The notes beneath the pieces were generated by a model, which was given only the letters and a program-made list of their open reading frames with translations, was not told the DNA's origin and did not search any database. From Chinchilla lanigera (Eukaryota; Chordata; Mammalia; Rodentia; Chinchillidae), in NCBI RefSeq assembly GCF_000276665.1, contig NW_004955472.1, forward strand, positions 5,237,071 through 5,301,070: 64,000 bases of DNA, in the 5' to 3' direction. This document shows positions 24,055 to 34,643 of this stretch, piece after piece (position 1 is the first letter of the stretch; each line of letters opens with the position of its first letter). Made by a program: the position numbers and the translations under genes.

Positions 24055-25380
24055 CTAAAAATAGTAACCAGGGAAGATTTTCTCCCGTATTGTAGGTTGT
24101 CTCTGCACCCTGCTAATTGTTTTCTTTGCCATGAAGAAGCTTTTTAGTTTGTTGTATTCCCATTTATTGACTTTTGATATAACTTCCTGTGCTACGGGAG
24201 TCCTATTCAGAAAGTCTTTCCCTGACCCCTTGATGTGTTTTGACCCCATAAGTGTTTTCTCTGTTCTATTCCATCAATTTCAGTCTGGTTGTAGACCTAG
24301 GTCTTTTATTGATTCGGATTTAATTTTAGTACAATGTAAAAAGTAGGGATCTGCTTTCAGTCAAATGCGAGCACATGTCTAGTTTTTAGCACTACCTTTT
24401 AGAATCTGTGCTTTCTCCAGCCCATATTTCTGTCTGCATTTTCATATATTTTATAGCTGTTGTCGTGTCGAGTTTTTCTCTGTGTCTTTCATCTGTTCCT
24501 TTGGTGCACTGTGCCAGTGCCGCGCCTGTGCTGTGCGCGTTGTTTCATTGCTGTGGGTCTGTAGCACAACCTGAGGCACGGTGTTGTCATGTCTCGAGCA
24601 TTGCTGTTTTTGGTCAAGATTAGTTTAGCGACTTTGCATCTTTTCTAATTCCGTACAAGTTTTAGGCTTTTTGTCCAGTTCTGTGAAGAATGCTGTTGGT
24701 ATTTTAATAGCCACTGAATTGAATATGCAGATCACTTTTGGAAGTATGATCATTTCTCAATATTACTTGTCCGTTCCATGAGGAAGGGAGGTCTTTCATT
24801 TTATATGTCTTCAATTTCCTTCTTCAGTATTCTGTGATTTTATTTTCACCTCTTGGTTAGCTTGATTCCTAGACACATTATTTATATTTTTGAAGCTATT
24901 ACAAATGGAATTATCCTTCTGATTTCTTTTTCAGTAAGTTTATTATCAGTATAAAAAATGCTATTGATTTTTGTGTATTGATTTTTCATCCCATCACTTT
25001 TTTTTTTTTTTTAATTTTTCTCCAGTACCTAGAACCGAACTCATGACCTTGCGCTTGCCAGGCAGGTGTTTTGCTGGTGAGCTAAATCCCCAGCCCCTCC
25101 CATCACTTTGCTGAATATGTTTATCACACCTAAGTTCTGGTGGAGGTTTTGGTTCTCCTGCTCAAAGAATCATATCATTTGCAAGTAGGAGTAAATTGGT
25201 ACCTTGATTTCTTTTACTTCTAGTCCTTTTATTTCTTTATTTTACCTGATTGCCTCATCTAAAATTTCAAGAATTACATTAACAACAGTAGTGAGAGTGG
25301 ATATTCTCAACGCATTCCTAATTGTAGATTGAATCATTTAGTTTGATCCCATTCATATGATGTTGTCTACCAATTTTTCT
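24055..25380 (-). pseudogene. L1 ORF2 remnant (C-terminal part)
   Basis: Translations of the minus strand retain scattered L1 ORF2 blocks, the clearest at 24055-24249 (a lysine/arginine-rich 'KLKSF..AK..I.RVQRQPT' region and 'REKIFPGYY'). Stops and frame changes follow, and the ID insertion at 25001-25097 splits the sequence. Confidence 0.75.
25001..25097 (-). mobile_element. ID SINE, antisense, with perfect 12-bp target duplication
   Basis: Left T tract, 'ctccagtacctagaaccgaac', 'tcatgaccttgcgcttgcc', ending 'ctaaatccccagcccc'. Exact 12-bp repeats tcccatcacttt at 24989-25000 and 25098-25109 flank it. It interrupts the antisense L1 ORF2, so it is younger than that L1. Confidence 0.94.
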
Positions 25381-25390
25381 TATCTGGCTT

Positions 25391-25766
25391 TGTCTTGGTT
25401 ATTTTTCTCTCCTTACTGAGACAAAATACATGATGACCAAAATTAAGGAAGAAAAGGTTTATTTAGCTCACAGTCTGTGGAGGTTTCAGTCATACTTGGT
25501 TGGCTCCAAGGCAGCGTGGCACATGGCAGAGGGCAACAGTTCATGGCAGCAGAAGACAGCAAAAGCAGCAAGAGCAAAAGGGAGGAGCAGCAGCTGGAAG
25601 AGCAAGCCTCTTTCCCTCCCTTACACTGTATACAAACTACCTGCCCCAGGGCAAGTGCAGTGCATCCATAATCCCAACAACGGCCTATGGATCAATCATA
25701 AACTCTAGAAGCCTGCCCCATGACTGCATGAAGCTTTGGGGGGACATTTAGGGACAAACCATAACG
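25391..25766 (-). mobile_element. MaLR-type solo LTR, antisense, with exact 5-bp target duplication
   Basis: The minus strand begins CGTTATGGTTTGTCCC (expected TG, one change) at 25766, contains 'gagctaaataaacc' near its 3' side, and ends CCAAGACA at 25391, so it has the CA end. Exact direct repeats ggctt flank it at 25386-25390 and 25767-25771, the 5-bp size expected of ERVL-MaLR. Resembles ORR1/MT/MST-type LTRs. It sits inside the antisense L1 ORF2 and carries no internal genes. Confidence 0.85.
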
Positions 25767-25811
25767 GGCTTTTACTTGCTTGAGGTAGGATTCTTTAAAT
25801 TAACCTAGTTT

Positions 25812-26395
25812 CAGCAAGTATCAGCTGTTATTCTAATGATTTAGATCTGATAATTTGATGATTTAGTGCTTTTTTTCTAACAGCTTTCAATATTCTTTCT
25901 TTGTTTTGACCTTCTGGCATTTTGACTATGATGATCGTGAAGGTTTTTTTTTTTCCTGCTTATTTATATTTGGGGAATCTCTTTGATGACATCAATACGT
26001 AATACAACAACCATTGTTAATTTCCTACCACTTTTTCTGTAATTCAGTATTGCTTGTATTGTTCTTATGCTATTTGTAAATGGATGTCTGCTTGTTGATA
26101 TGTTTTCCTTCTTTTATTTTTAAGATAAATTAAAAAAATAAAAAATTATATTTCCAAATGCCTCTTTTCTCTAGGTACTGATCTCATTCCTCAAGTTTCA
26201 GAAGTTTTCTGCAATTATTTCAATAGATACATGTTTATGCCACCAGTATGTATAACTACATCTTCCTCATGGCCAATAATCTTGAAATTTTTTTTTTTTA
26301 ATTTTTAGGTTTATTAGACCCTCTTAATCTTTCAATTTTTCTTGTTCTTTTTACATGATTACTAACTGAACATCCACTTTGGCTTCAAACCCTCA
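25812..26395 (-). mobile_element. L1M-like block inside another L1, antisense
   Basis: L1 ORF2 text breaks off near 25812 ('taacctagttt') and resumes near 26395 ('agcttttgtcaaagattctttctgcatc'). Between lies text of the antisense ORF1/inter-ORF region of an old L1 ('tcaatattctttctttgtttt', 'gcattttgactatgatgatcg', 'tcctcaagtttcagaagtttt'). How an internal L1 segment came to lie there is unclear; a rearrangement is as likely as retroposition. A sense L1-type 3' end interrupts it. Confidence 0.45.
25990..26150 (+). mobile_element. L1-type 3' end, sense, 5'-truncated
   Basis: Shares 'atacgtaatacaacaaccattgtt...taccactttt' with the copies at 18208-18665 and 27545-27680 and ends in 'aattaaaaaaataaaaaa'. 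The flanking antisense L1M text is continuous across it, so it looks like a short 5'-truncated retroposon insertion. Confidence 0.55.
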
Positions 26396-26610
26396 TATCT
26401 TTTCTTCTGATGAAGTTATGATAGCTTTTGTCAAAGATTCTTTCTGCATCTATTGAGAGGATCATATGATTTTGGTTTGATTATATTTTTGCATTGTATT
26501 ACATTTAATAGTTTACACATGTGGAACTAGCCTTACATCCTTGGAATGAAACCAGCTTGGTCAAGCTATATGACCTTTTTAATGTGTTTATAAAACCTTC
26601 TGCAAGAAAG

Positions 26611-26756
26611 GTCTGTGTGTGGTGCAATAAACCTGTCATCCCAGAACTTGGAAGGCTGAAGGAGGAGGTTTGCTGCTAGTTCAAGGCCAACCCTACATAA
26701 TGAGTTCAAGACCAGTTTGAATGACATAGTGAGAACCTATCAAAAAAGAAAAACAC
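26611..26756 (+). mobile_element. B1 SINE, sense, diverged
   Basis: 'gtgtgtggtgcaataaacctg', 'tcatcccagaacttggaagg', 'tagttcaaggccaaccctac', 'catagtgagaacctatcaaa'. A likely target duplication is tgcaagaa (26601-26608 and 26761-26768). It interrupts antisense L1 ORF2, which resumes with 'tgttatctagaattg'. Confidence 0.8.
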
Positions 26757-27118
26757 TTTTTGCAAGAATGTTATCTAGAATTGTTTTCTTCTCTATTCAT
26801 CAAACTTACTGGCCTGTAGCTTTCTTTTTTTGTTGCATTCTTATCTGGTTTCAGTATTAGGGACTCCTAGATAAATAAAATAAATTTCAAAAGAAAATGT
26901 CATGCTTGTTACACAAAAAAGTTCGAGGATCATTGGTAGTCTTCAAAGATAGGTTGAATTCAGTTATAAATCCATTAGCTCTTCAATTTTTTTTAGTTGG
27001 TAGAAAGTGTATTATCACATCCATCTCATTGCTTTATATTGATCTGTTTAGATTTTATATATCTTATTTGTTCAATTTTAGTAGGTCATATTGTTGTAGT
27101 CAGCTGAGTTATTTAGAA

Positions 27119-27490
27119 ATGTAATAGGCAATAAGACAGGGCCAGACCCTCAAAGGAGCCTGTGAGCAAGACTAGATACTTTGCAACTGTGGGGGGAGAC
27201 AGGTACCTCCCCTGTGGGCCAGACCTCCAGACAAAAGATAAACAAATGGGCCCACATACCTCCCTAGGGATGGACATCAGGGATTGATATTCTAAATAGC
27301 TGTCTATCATCTTGAGAAAACCATGAAGAGTCACTACCCAGTCTGCTACAGGAAAAGCCTCTGTTTTGTATTCATGCCCACTTGCTAAGTAACTCGCTTC
27401 CTGCTTTGCCAGACAAGTCCACTGGTCTTTGGGGTCATCCTGGGCAGGCTTTTCTTTAAAATTTTAATTTCTCCCTTCACTACGACTCTG
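27119..27490 (+). mobile_element. Possible LTR fragment (tentative)
   Basis: A GC-richer block that starts 'tgtaataggc' where the antisense L1 stops. It contains 'cctcccctgtgggccagacc' and 'gtccactggtctttggggtc', a U5-like phrase. I see no convincing TATA box, polyadenylation signal or target duplication. It could be a solo LTR of an unrecognised ERV or unrelated unique DNA. Confidence 0.25.
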
Positions 27491-27544
27491 TCCAAGTAAG
27501 AGAGGTCAACGATATTGCTTGATCAATTTTTCAAGCCTGTACCT

Positions 27545-27680
27545 TGTATGAAAAGCAACTACTTTGAAGATAACAATATGCAATGTGCTAACCATTGTTA
27601 CTCTGCTACGACCTTGTTTTGCAACTTCATACCATCGTTTTTTGTTTATTTTTCCTTTCTTTAAAATAAAAAAAAAAAAA
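27545..27680 (+). mobile_element. L1-type 3' end, sense, 5'-truncated
   Basis: Third copy of the block 'gataacaatatgcaatgtgc..aaccattgtt', ending 'tttaaaataaaaaaaaaaaaa'. Together with the other two copies it defines a common polyadenylated 3' end. Confidence 0.55.
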
Positions 27681-27884
27681 TGGAAAGGACAGACAGGAGA
27701 CAGTTTCACTCTTCTGCTCTTTGGGTGAGGATGAGCACTGGGTAACGGCTCACACTTACTGACTTAATTTCTTCTGTACCTAGGAATGAGGCTGCCAGAA
27801 AATCCAGGCTGTTTGTTGATCTCCTAGAGTCCACAGCAAAGTTGCGAGTGTGGATCAATCTCTATGAACTTCCAGCTCTCACTT

Positions 27885-28145
27885 CGGAAGGAACGGCGGG
27901 TCAGAGCGTGCACTGCCCGGCTTACTCAATGCTTCTGCATGTACAGCGGGAGGGTGGGCGCACAGGATGTGTGCGCAGCTGACTGCTCCCCTGGCTGAGC
28001 GGCCCGGATGCTCACCGCTGCCTGTAGCTCTCTGCTTTGGACCCCTCCCACCAGCCGGCCACATGCAGTGGACGTTTCTACCCCTGCTCTGTACAACCGC
28101 TGCTGTCTCCTGCCCTCCTGTATGCCCTGCTGAGGCTCTCCCGGC
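27885..28145. other. Local CpG-rich patch of unknown origin
   Basis: By my count about 16 CpG dinucleotides occur in roughly 260 bases (for example 'aacggcggg', 'gagcggcccgg', 'cccggccggg'), unusual for this AT-rich window. Frames of 70-103 codons overlap on both strands, a GC effect; none has a recognisable domain. It could be a small CpG island, an LTR or L1 5' UTR remnant, or a duplicate of a GC-rich locus. Confidence 0.5.
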
Positions 28146-28704
28146 CGGGACTGAAGTTTTTTCCACACCTTGTGATTTTGATTTTATCATTTCAAAGTTA
28201 TCTGTTCCCTAGCACCACAACACTAAAGTGGGTTTCTACTTTCTCCTTGTAGCATGATGACAGCTGCATCATGAAGTTCTAGAAAATGTTGAAAATACTT
28301 TTAGGAAAATATATCAATTGAAAAGCCTCATAGATCTTAGTATATTTTAAAATAATTGCGTAAGTAGTTTAAAAGGTTTTCTTGTTATTCAATTCGCTTA
28401 AATTTGGGATTTTAAAAAATTATGATCCTCAGAGATTTGGCTTTGCAATATTTTGCTAAATAATGGCATTTTTATTGTCATTTAATTTTTCTCTTTCTTG
28501 TAAACTAAAATGCATGTAATTCAGCCAAAAACATATTTTAAAATTATAAACAGAGTGATATGAAACTCAGCTTTGATGAATACTTATTGAACAGTTGTTC
28601 TTTTGCTTTAAGATACCTTAGAAAGTATGTCTGCCAAGAATTCTATTCTAATTTGGGCGTTTGTTACTAGCCAGGAGATTCATAAATAAATTATTTCTCT
28701 ATTC
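28146..28704. other. No recognisable feature
   Basis: AT-rich unassigned sequence. Confidence 0.4.
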
Positions 28705-28855
28705 TTCCATTTCCTCATATATAAACTGAAAATAATAATACTCTCTACCTCAAAACCTGCACTGGATTAAATATTGCATAAGTTTATATCTTTTCTATTT
28801 CCAGAACATTGAAGGTTAATGTATATACTACTTACCTAGTACATAATGGATGATC
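28705..28855 (+). mobile_element. MIR fragment, sense
   Basis: 'ttccatttcctcatatataaactg' and 'aataataatactctctacctc' match the MIR block 'tttcctcatctgtaaaatggggataataatagtacctacctc'. The end 'cctagtacataatggatgatcaa' matches 'cctggcacatagtaggcgctcaa'. Confidence 0.6.
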
Positions 28856-30283
28856 AAGAAAGTAAAATATTTTTCCGAATTAGGAGTAGACCCTCAACTA
28901 TCTATATCACAGGAGCTTTTTTATTAGAACACCAAATAGGGTGACTTCAAACTTTTATCCTATGAAATTCTACTTGAATTTTATGAAGCCACTTCTCTAT
29001 CCTGAGTTGACTTGATATAGGTGATAACATGCAGTTACTCAGCAAACCTACAGGAAGCGTCAGGGTGTACTCTCAAATGATCAGTGTAATGCCCTGAGGG
29101 CTACTTGAGGAGTGAACAGGAAATGCCAGGCCACCCACTTTTAGGATTCACTGAATTTGGGGACTGCAAAAAAAGGGGACAAGAGGAGGCACTTACAGGG
29201 GAGGACAGAGGTACAGAAGGCTGATGAGTGAGAGGAGAAATGACCCCCTACCCAGAAGCGCATTAAAGCGATATCTCTTATTGGGGGTTTCTGACCTAGA
29301 CAGGGACAGTGTGAGAGGAGACAGTGTCCGTGTAACTCCTACAGCACTAGCACGGTATTATGTGTTATTATTACTGTGTCTGCTGAGACTCTAGTTGGAG
29401 TTTTCATATGTAAATTACTTTCAAAAATTATGCATTCTCCCACTTCACGCAGTTTAACTTTCTACTTTTATTCTTCAGTAGAACCACTGCATTCTTTGTG
29501 AATAATTACAAAAGAATGTGAGACAAACTTTGGAGATTTAGAAAGGAAAAGATACCCTTGTTGTGAATTTATCAATGAAGACTCACTATTTTATTCACAA
29601 TACTAAGCAACCCAATAATATTTCATTTAAACTTTGCTAAGGAGAGCTTATCCTTTTTCAAACAACAAATAAACGGATTTGAAATTCTGAATGTTTAGTG
29701 CATAATGGATACTAAATGAATTTGAGCATTCTTCTAAATCTTACTTGTGAGTCAGTAGAATTAGTTGATTGAACAGTTAACAACAGCCTGGTTCCTGACT
29801 GACTGTAATGACTCAAACTGCACCAGAGAAAGATGGGCCATATGCTTAGAAACTACCATACAGTGTCCCATAACTTATGCTCATTCATTAAAGACTTATA
29901 TTCAAAGGCTGCAGAACCCTTTATTTATGAAAAATCCTTTAAAATGTGCTGCTGTTCTCTCCTGGTGAGTCATAAACTGTTGCCTAAGTCAGATGAATTT
30001 CAAAATGCAATTGCTTGATGAAATATCCATTGTCTTGTATCATAATGACAAACTTTTATGAATGGTCATATTTAGAAGCATTATTTACTGCATGCCTTCT
30101 ATTTTTTCATTATTACCTAAGAAGTACATCATTTTGGATTTTAGAACAGACGCATAAAATAGCTTTGGGGAGTGATAAGTAGGATTTCTTTACATAATAC
30201 ATTCAAAAGAATCTTACATCTTAGAGATTTAGGAGAGGGAAGGACAGATTTGTGACAGTAGGAATGTGACCTGTAGGAGAAAA
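28856..30283. other. No recognisable feature
   Basis: About 1.4 kb without a repeat or gene that I can name. Frames near 29765-30018 show no domain. Confidence 0.4.
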
Positions 30284-30336
30284 GATTCTCTAGAGAAACA
30301 GAACCAATAGGATATATATTAAATATACTGGGAGAG

Positions 30337-30751
30337 TACCTTAGTTACTTTTCTTGTTGCTGAGACAAAACATCCAACACCCAGAGGTAAGAGGAGGGAA
30401 GGAAGAAAGCTTTATTTCAGCTCACACTTTATAAAGGGTTCAGTTTATAGTTAACTGGCTCCAAGGCAGGGTGGCATGGCACCTGGAAGAGAAGCAATTC
30501 ATGACAGGCAAAGTTAGCAAAAGCAAGGGATCAGCAAGTTCAAGTGACAACTGTAAGTAATCAGCAGCAAGCCTCTCTCTGTCCCATATGTTGTATCCAG
30601 GCTATGGGCCCTTAGGGCAGAAGGCACTCACACCCTTAATCCTACCATAACTCCGTGAATGAATCCCACACTGTAGAGCCAGTCATCTCCGAGGAAGCCC
30701 CACCTATGACCGCATGAAGCTTTGAGGGTACATCTAGACACAGCTATGACA
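30337..30751 (-). mobile_element. MaLR-type solo LTR, antisense
   Basis: Minus strand starts TGTCATAGCTGTGTCTAG at 30751 and ends near AAAAGTAACTAAGGTA at 30337. Internal blocks match the LTR at 25391-25766 ('ggctccaaggcagggtggca', 'gcatgaagctttgaggg'). Direct repeats gagag lie at 30332-30336 and 30752-30756, although the GA-rich context makes that match less telling. Confidence 0.78.
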
Positions 30752-30812
30752 GAGAGATGAGGGGAGAGAGAGAGACAGAAGAGAGAGAGGGAGAGAAGGA
30801 GAGAGAGAGAGA
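30752..30812 (+). repeat. GA-rich simple repeat
   Basis: 'gagagatgaggggagagag...gagagagagagagatt': about 60 bases of GA with interruptions, immediately right of the LTR. It probably belongs to the older interrupted repeat. Confidence 0.93.
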
Positions 30813-31152
30813 TTGTAAGAAATTGGGTCACAGCACATGGAAGCTACTAGCAAGTGTAACATTTGCAGGGTAAGATGGTGGGCTAGGCAGCAGTGCTAGG
30901 GAAAACTAGGTTTGTATCCCAGGAAGTCTGCTGGCTGATGTTCCTTGTTCTGACAAAGTCAGTCCTTTTCTATTAAGCCTTTCAATCCAGATGAGGTCTC
31001 CAGTGTTGTGGGTGAGGAACTGCTTCACTCAAAGCCTACTGATTTAATGGTAAATACACGCGAAACCATAGCTTCATAGCAGAATCCAGGTGTGTTTGGC
31101 CAGCTACCTGAGTAACACAGCCTTGTCAAGTTAGATGATAAATTAACCATCT

Positions 31153-31642
31153 CAGCGGCTTTTTCTACATGACAAGAAGACTCCTGCTCTTTCATGGAGC
31201 TGACTCAATGAATAGCATGAAACACGCTGATTACAGTATTGCCAAGCTGTTTCTTCCCTGGGATAAAGAAATTTAAAACTATTTTTTTATAAAGAAAGTT
31301 TTTGAAGGTCAGTGTGACTTAACCACAACTTTACTCTAGCTTTATAGCTATAAGAGAAAGGTGGATTTATAGCTATTCATCACTACAGAATTAATGACAT
31401 ATTGGGCATATGCAAGTGTCAGGGACCTGCAATTACGTCACTGAGGAAAACCACATTGTAGAATATGGCAGTTTATTTCCACATTACAAAATAGTTTCAC
31501 ATGCACATTCCCTTTGCAATTACCTTGTTTTTTCCTCTTACAGAGACATGCAGAATTGTTCCTCAAATAATGTTCTGTTAATCCCTACATTAAAATAGCA
31601 CTAATAACAGTTAAGCAAGCAGACACTGACTACTTCTTTACT
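31153..31642. other. No recognisable feature
   Basis: Unassigned sequence between two repeats. Confidence 0.4.
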
Positions 31643-31990
31643 AGGTGTGGCTATCAGGGTGGAGTGTCACCTTGATTGGCTTTGGGATCTGCCCAAGGGA
31701 CAGGAGGGACGCAGCTCTGAACGTGTGTGGGTGGTTCACGGAGGCGTGGCCTTGGGTCTGTGCTAATCCCACCTCCCTTCCTCTCCGGCTCGGTTCCCTT
31801 GCCCTGTTTCCGGCTGCCGTGAACTAAGCCTCCTTGCTTAGCCTCGTGCTGCTGCAGTAATGTGCCTGTCTGGGAGCCAGCTGACCATGGACTGAACCCC
31901 CCTAAAATGGGAGACAAATGCAATCACTTCTCCTTTAGGACCTGCATGAGTGTCGGGTACTGTGTCCAGCAAAACAGCAGCTGACCTACA
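31643..31990 (+). mobile_element. MaLR-like LTR, sense, diverged
   Basis: Ends with the typical MaLR order: 'gagccagctgaccatggact', 'gggagacaaatgcaatcact', 'tctcctttaggacc', 'gtcgggtactgtgtccagc', 'agcagctgacctacaca'. This corresponds to 'gagacaaaataaacc...tcctttaagttg...gtcgggtattctgtcacagcaa'. The polyadenylation hexamer is degraded (ACAAATG). Left boundary approximate. Confidence 0.62.
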
Positions 31991-33521
31991 CAGTGCTTCA
32001 CACACTGTTAGTGCGCACATAGATGTTTTCTAAAAGGGGAGCTATAGTATGCTACCGTTACCACGCTGGCTTGACTGCTAAACCTTGATTCTGGGAAAGA
32101 TTGAACCAGTGTTGCAAAGACATACTTTGAGAATTTCTTCCTGATTTAAAACTTTGTTCTTTTTCAAATTTGTTTTGGGTATTCTCAGGCATTGACATAA
32201 CGGTACATATTTTGGGATTGTTTTCCTCAAGAAAGAGTGATTCTGTCTTGACTGCAATTATATGCGTGAAATGTATCCATCTGAGAAAATTGCGAACTTC
32301 ACCCTACTGGCTTCCTGTTCCATTCACCTGTGTGCTATATTATGTACATATTTTTAAATTTCTTTAAGCATTGTGTGAGAGTCTCCAAAGGAAAGGATTT
32401 CCACCTTGTTGTGTAAAATTGTTTATTTGTATTACTTATTACTGGTGTTTCAGAAACTTCATTCCTCATTTGTTATCAGTGTATACAAATAAGTAAAATA
32501 AAGTGCTATCCCTGTATATAAGACCTTTTCATCTTGCTACTCTATTTGATTCTTTATTAATTCTGCTACTACAGTATTATTGTTGTTAATTACTATTACT
32601 AGAATTAAAATACATTTTTGTGTGTTCCTTCAGCTTTTGATTTAGGCAATTGATTTACTTGTGATTAGAAACATGTTTTCTCATTTTGTGCACACACAAA
32701 CATATACCCAGTAAAGTACGTGTGTGTAACTTACAGTACATATAAATTATGTGCGTGATGGCCTTGTGTCCTGTGTGTCCTAGTCCTCTTCAGTCTCCCT
32801 GGTCCTGGGATGCTCAGATGGGTCTACCTTTCCTAGCTCATTTTATGTTTTGTCTGACACAGTGGGGGACTACAGGAAGTTGGTGATGGGTCAGTGCCAA
32901 TTAGTTTTGTGTTGTGAACTCTTCCAGTATGGAAAACTCAGACTAGTTCAAACATGGCCATGAAAAGTTGTAAGAAATGTTTGACTGCTCTGTCCTTATC
33001 AACATCCTTTTCCACACCATTCTGTCAAAAAAAAGCAACAATTGGTTTATTGTTTGTAGAAAAGAATTATTGCCACTTCTTTCTGACTCTCTTAACTTTA
33101 TGTAAAGTCTGAGCTTCTGTTAATTCAAATTAAACTTACATTTTTGTGTTGTAGACTTCATTTCTCTTGTTAGGATGGGAAAATGCTCTTGTGCAATTTA
33201 AAAATAGAAGCATCCTCATTTATGTCTTTATGTGGTCTATCTTAAACTTCATAAGCAAGTTTCATTCTCTTTAATTTCTATTGTTGGTTAAATGTATTGA
33301 TATATTTAAATAAAATAAATACTTCAGTGATAATTTGGCCATAACACGTGATAGCATGCTGCATTTACTAGTCTCATTAAGGTGTTAGAAAATGTATCAT
33401 CTTATTATTGATAAGTGAAAGCATATACCAGAAGAACACAACAGAGAATTTAGAAATAGCACTATCACATTTGTTTAATAATTTGTTTGATGATTTAAAA
33501 CCCCATGTGATTGTACATGTG
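31991..33521. other. No recognisable feature
   Basis: About 1.5 kb with no gene or repeat recognised. Confidence 0.4.
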
Positions 33522-33924
33522 CAGTCGTCTTAGTACCTGTACAGTTTAGTTCCAAAATCACTATGGACACCAAAATCCGCAGAACCTCTAGCCCTTTACA
33601 AAAATGGCAGAGTATTTGCACCTGTACTAGATATCTAAACACTTTTACCTTGTCATTATTCCCTAACTTATACAGTGAATCTGTTCGTTGGTTTGATTGA
33701 CTTTTTAGACAGGGTCTCAGTCTGTACTCCAGGCTGGCCTTAAACTCATTATGAAGCTCAGGCTGACCTCGAACTCATAGTGCTCCTCCTGCCTCAGCCT
33801 CCCAAGTGCTGGGGTTGCAGGCATGCACCAGCATGATCAGCCAGTGAAATAATTATATACATAGCTTTACATTGCATTAAGTGTTACAAGTGGTCTAGAG
33901 GTAATTTAAAGTATTGTGGAATAG
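33522..33924 (+). mobile_element. Tigger-type MITE, split by a B1
   Basis: The left end 'cagtcgtcttagtacctgt' resembles the Tc1/mariner-Tigger terminal repeat ('cagttgtccctcagtatc'). Then come 'ggacaccaaaatccgcag', 'cctttacaaaaatggcagagtatttgc' and 'cattattccctaac'. After the B1 the right arm reads 'ttacattgcattaagtg...caagtggtctagaggtaatttaaagta', the inverted counterpart. Non-autonomous; no transposase. TA duplications were not clear. Confidence 0.6.
33680..33841 (-). mobile_element. B1 SINE, antisense, inside a Tigger-type MITE
   Basis: 'agacagggtctcagtctgtac', 'ccaggctggccttaaactc', 'gctgacctcgaactcatag', 'ctgcctcagcctcccaagtg', 'ggcatgcaccagcatg'. Likely 7-bp target duplication cagtgaa at 33673-33679 and 33842-33848. 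Confidence 0.9.
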
Positions 33925-34052
33925 GGAAAATGGTTTTGTAGGGTTAGTAATAAGAAGGCAAGAAATGCCTTGAGCTGGAAAAGTCAAACTCTTTATTCTA
34001 TGTAAAAGCAGTTGCTACTTTTTCACTAGAACTTACCGATATGGGCCATGTT
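33925..34052. repeat. Copy A of a local repeat pair
   Basis: About 125 bases similar to 34912-35045. Shared blocks are 'aaaatggttttg/aaaatgattttg', 'ttattctatgtaaaagcagt/ttcattctatgtaaaagcag' and 'atgggccatgttctca'. Copies are about 985 bases apart in the same orientation. Not assigned to a family. Confidence 0.75.
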
Positions 34053-34639
34053 CTCAAACAGTGAGTGCTTTTGCTCCATAGTTAGTTGAAAGCATGGATG
34101 TAGGATCTATAGATATGGATGCAGACTGTACTAAAAGTATACAATATATGTGGGGAGTAAGAGGTAAATGGTTAAAAATTCACATGCGAGGACGGCAGGA
34201 AGGGCACTGCCCAGGGTAGGAGAATCAGTTCATGCACGAGCACGCATGATGCTCCCGGGTGTGAGAGGTGAAAGGTTAGGAACACAGGGCGCAGACGTGG
34301 CAGACCCGGGATTCTCAACAGGACTCCACCACTTCAGTCTTTCTTCTGTTTCCAGTGTCGTCAGCACTGAACTGAAATCGTGGAGAAAATATTCTCAGAG
34401 TGCTGAGTGTTAGGACAGTAACCAAGACTGCTGAAAGCTCTAGGTGTGGCGCTCGCTACCTGTAATGAGCACTGTGTCTCTTCACAGCTTCAGCTGCCCT
34501 GCTCAAATCAAACCTCTTTGCCTGGTTACTGGTGCTCCCATGATCAGACATTAAAGTATAGCCAGCAGGGGGAAAGAAGGGAATTCAGTTACACTGAAAT
34601 TCTGCCCTTGTAGAAGTGCAAAAACCTCTAAAAGAATAT

Positions 34640-34643
<4 letters not shown>
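34053..34643. other. Unassigned, possible LTR remnant
   Basis: Somewhat GC-richer than the flanks at 34180-34330. The phrase 'gctgccctgctcaaatcaaacctctttgcc' near 34492 is reminiscent of a MaLR LTR end, but this is too weak to call. Confidence 0.3.

Larger units (their letters stand above)
23290..27118 (-). mobile_element. LINE-1 copy, antisense (3' UTR and ORF2), with many insertions
   Basis: Antisense L1 landmarks run from 'ttcttcattggcttatttcac' and 'ccattcatctgttgatggg' through 'tgactggagtgaggtgagatc', 'gtaggttgtctctgcaccc', 'ttctgtgaagaatgctgttgg', to 'catctattgagaggatcat' and 'ataaatccattagctc'. A minus frame at 24055-24249 carries 'KLKSFFMAKKTISRVQRQPT', typical L1 ORF2. It is broken by an ID (25001-25097), an LTR (25391-25766), an L1M-like block (25812-26395) and a B1 (26611-26756). 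It is dead. Confidence 0.85.
30284..31152. mobile_element. Old mammalian interspersed repeat, split by an LTR
   Basis: The left end 'gattctctagagaaacagaacc' and the right part ('caatccagatgaggtctcc', 'ttcactcaaagcctactgattt', 'gataaattaaccatctc') match a familiar mammal-wide repeat. In other mammals it runs from 'gattctccagagaaacagaacc' through a GA/TA-rich centre to 'aaattaaccatcaca'. I am not sure of its library name or orientation. The LTR at 30337-30751 sits in its centre, next to the GA tract. Confidence 0.55.

Noticed and set aside
27879..28252. Overlapping frames of 70-103 codons on both strands
   Set aside because: They follow from high GC content. There is no conserved motif and both strands are equally open.
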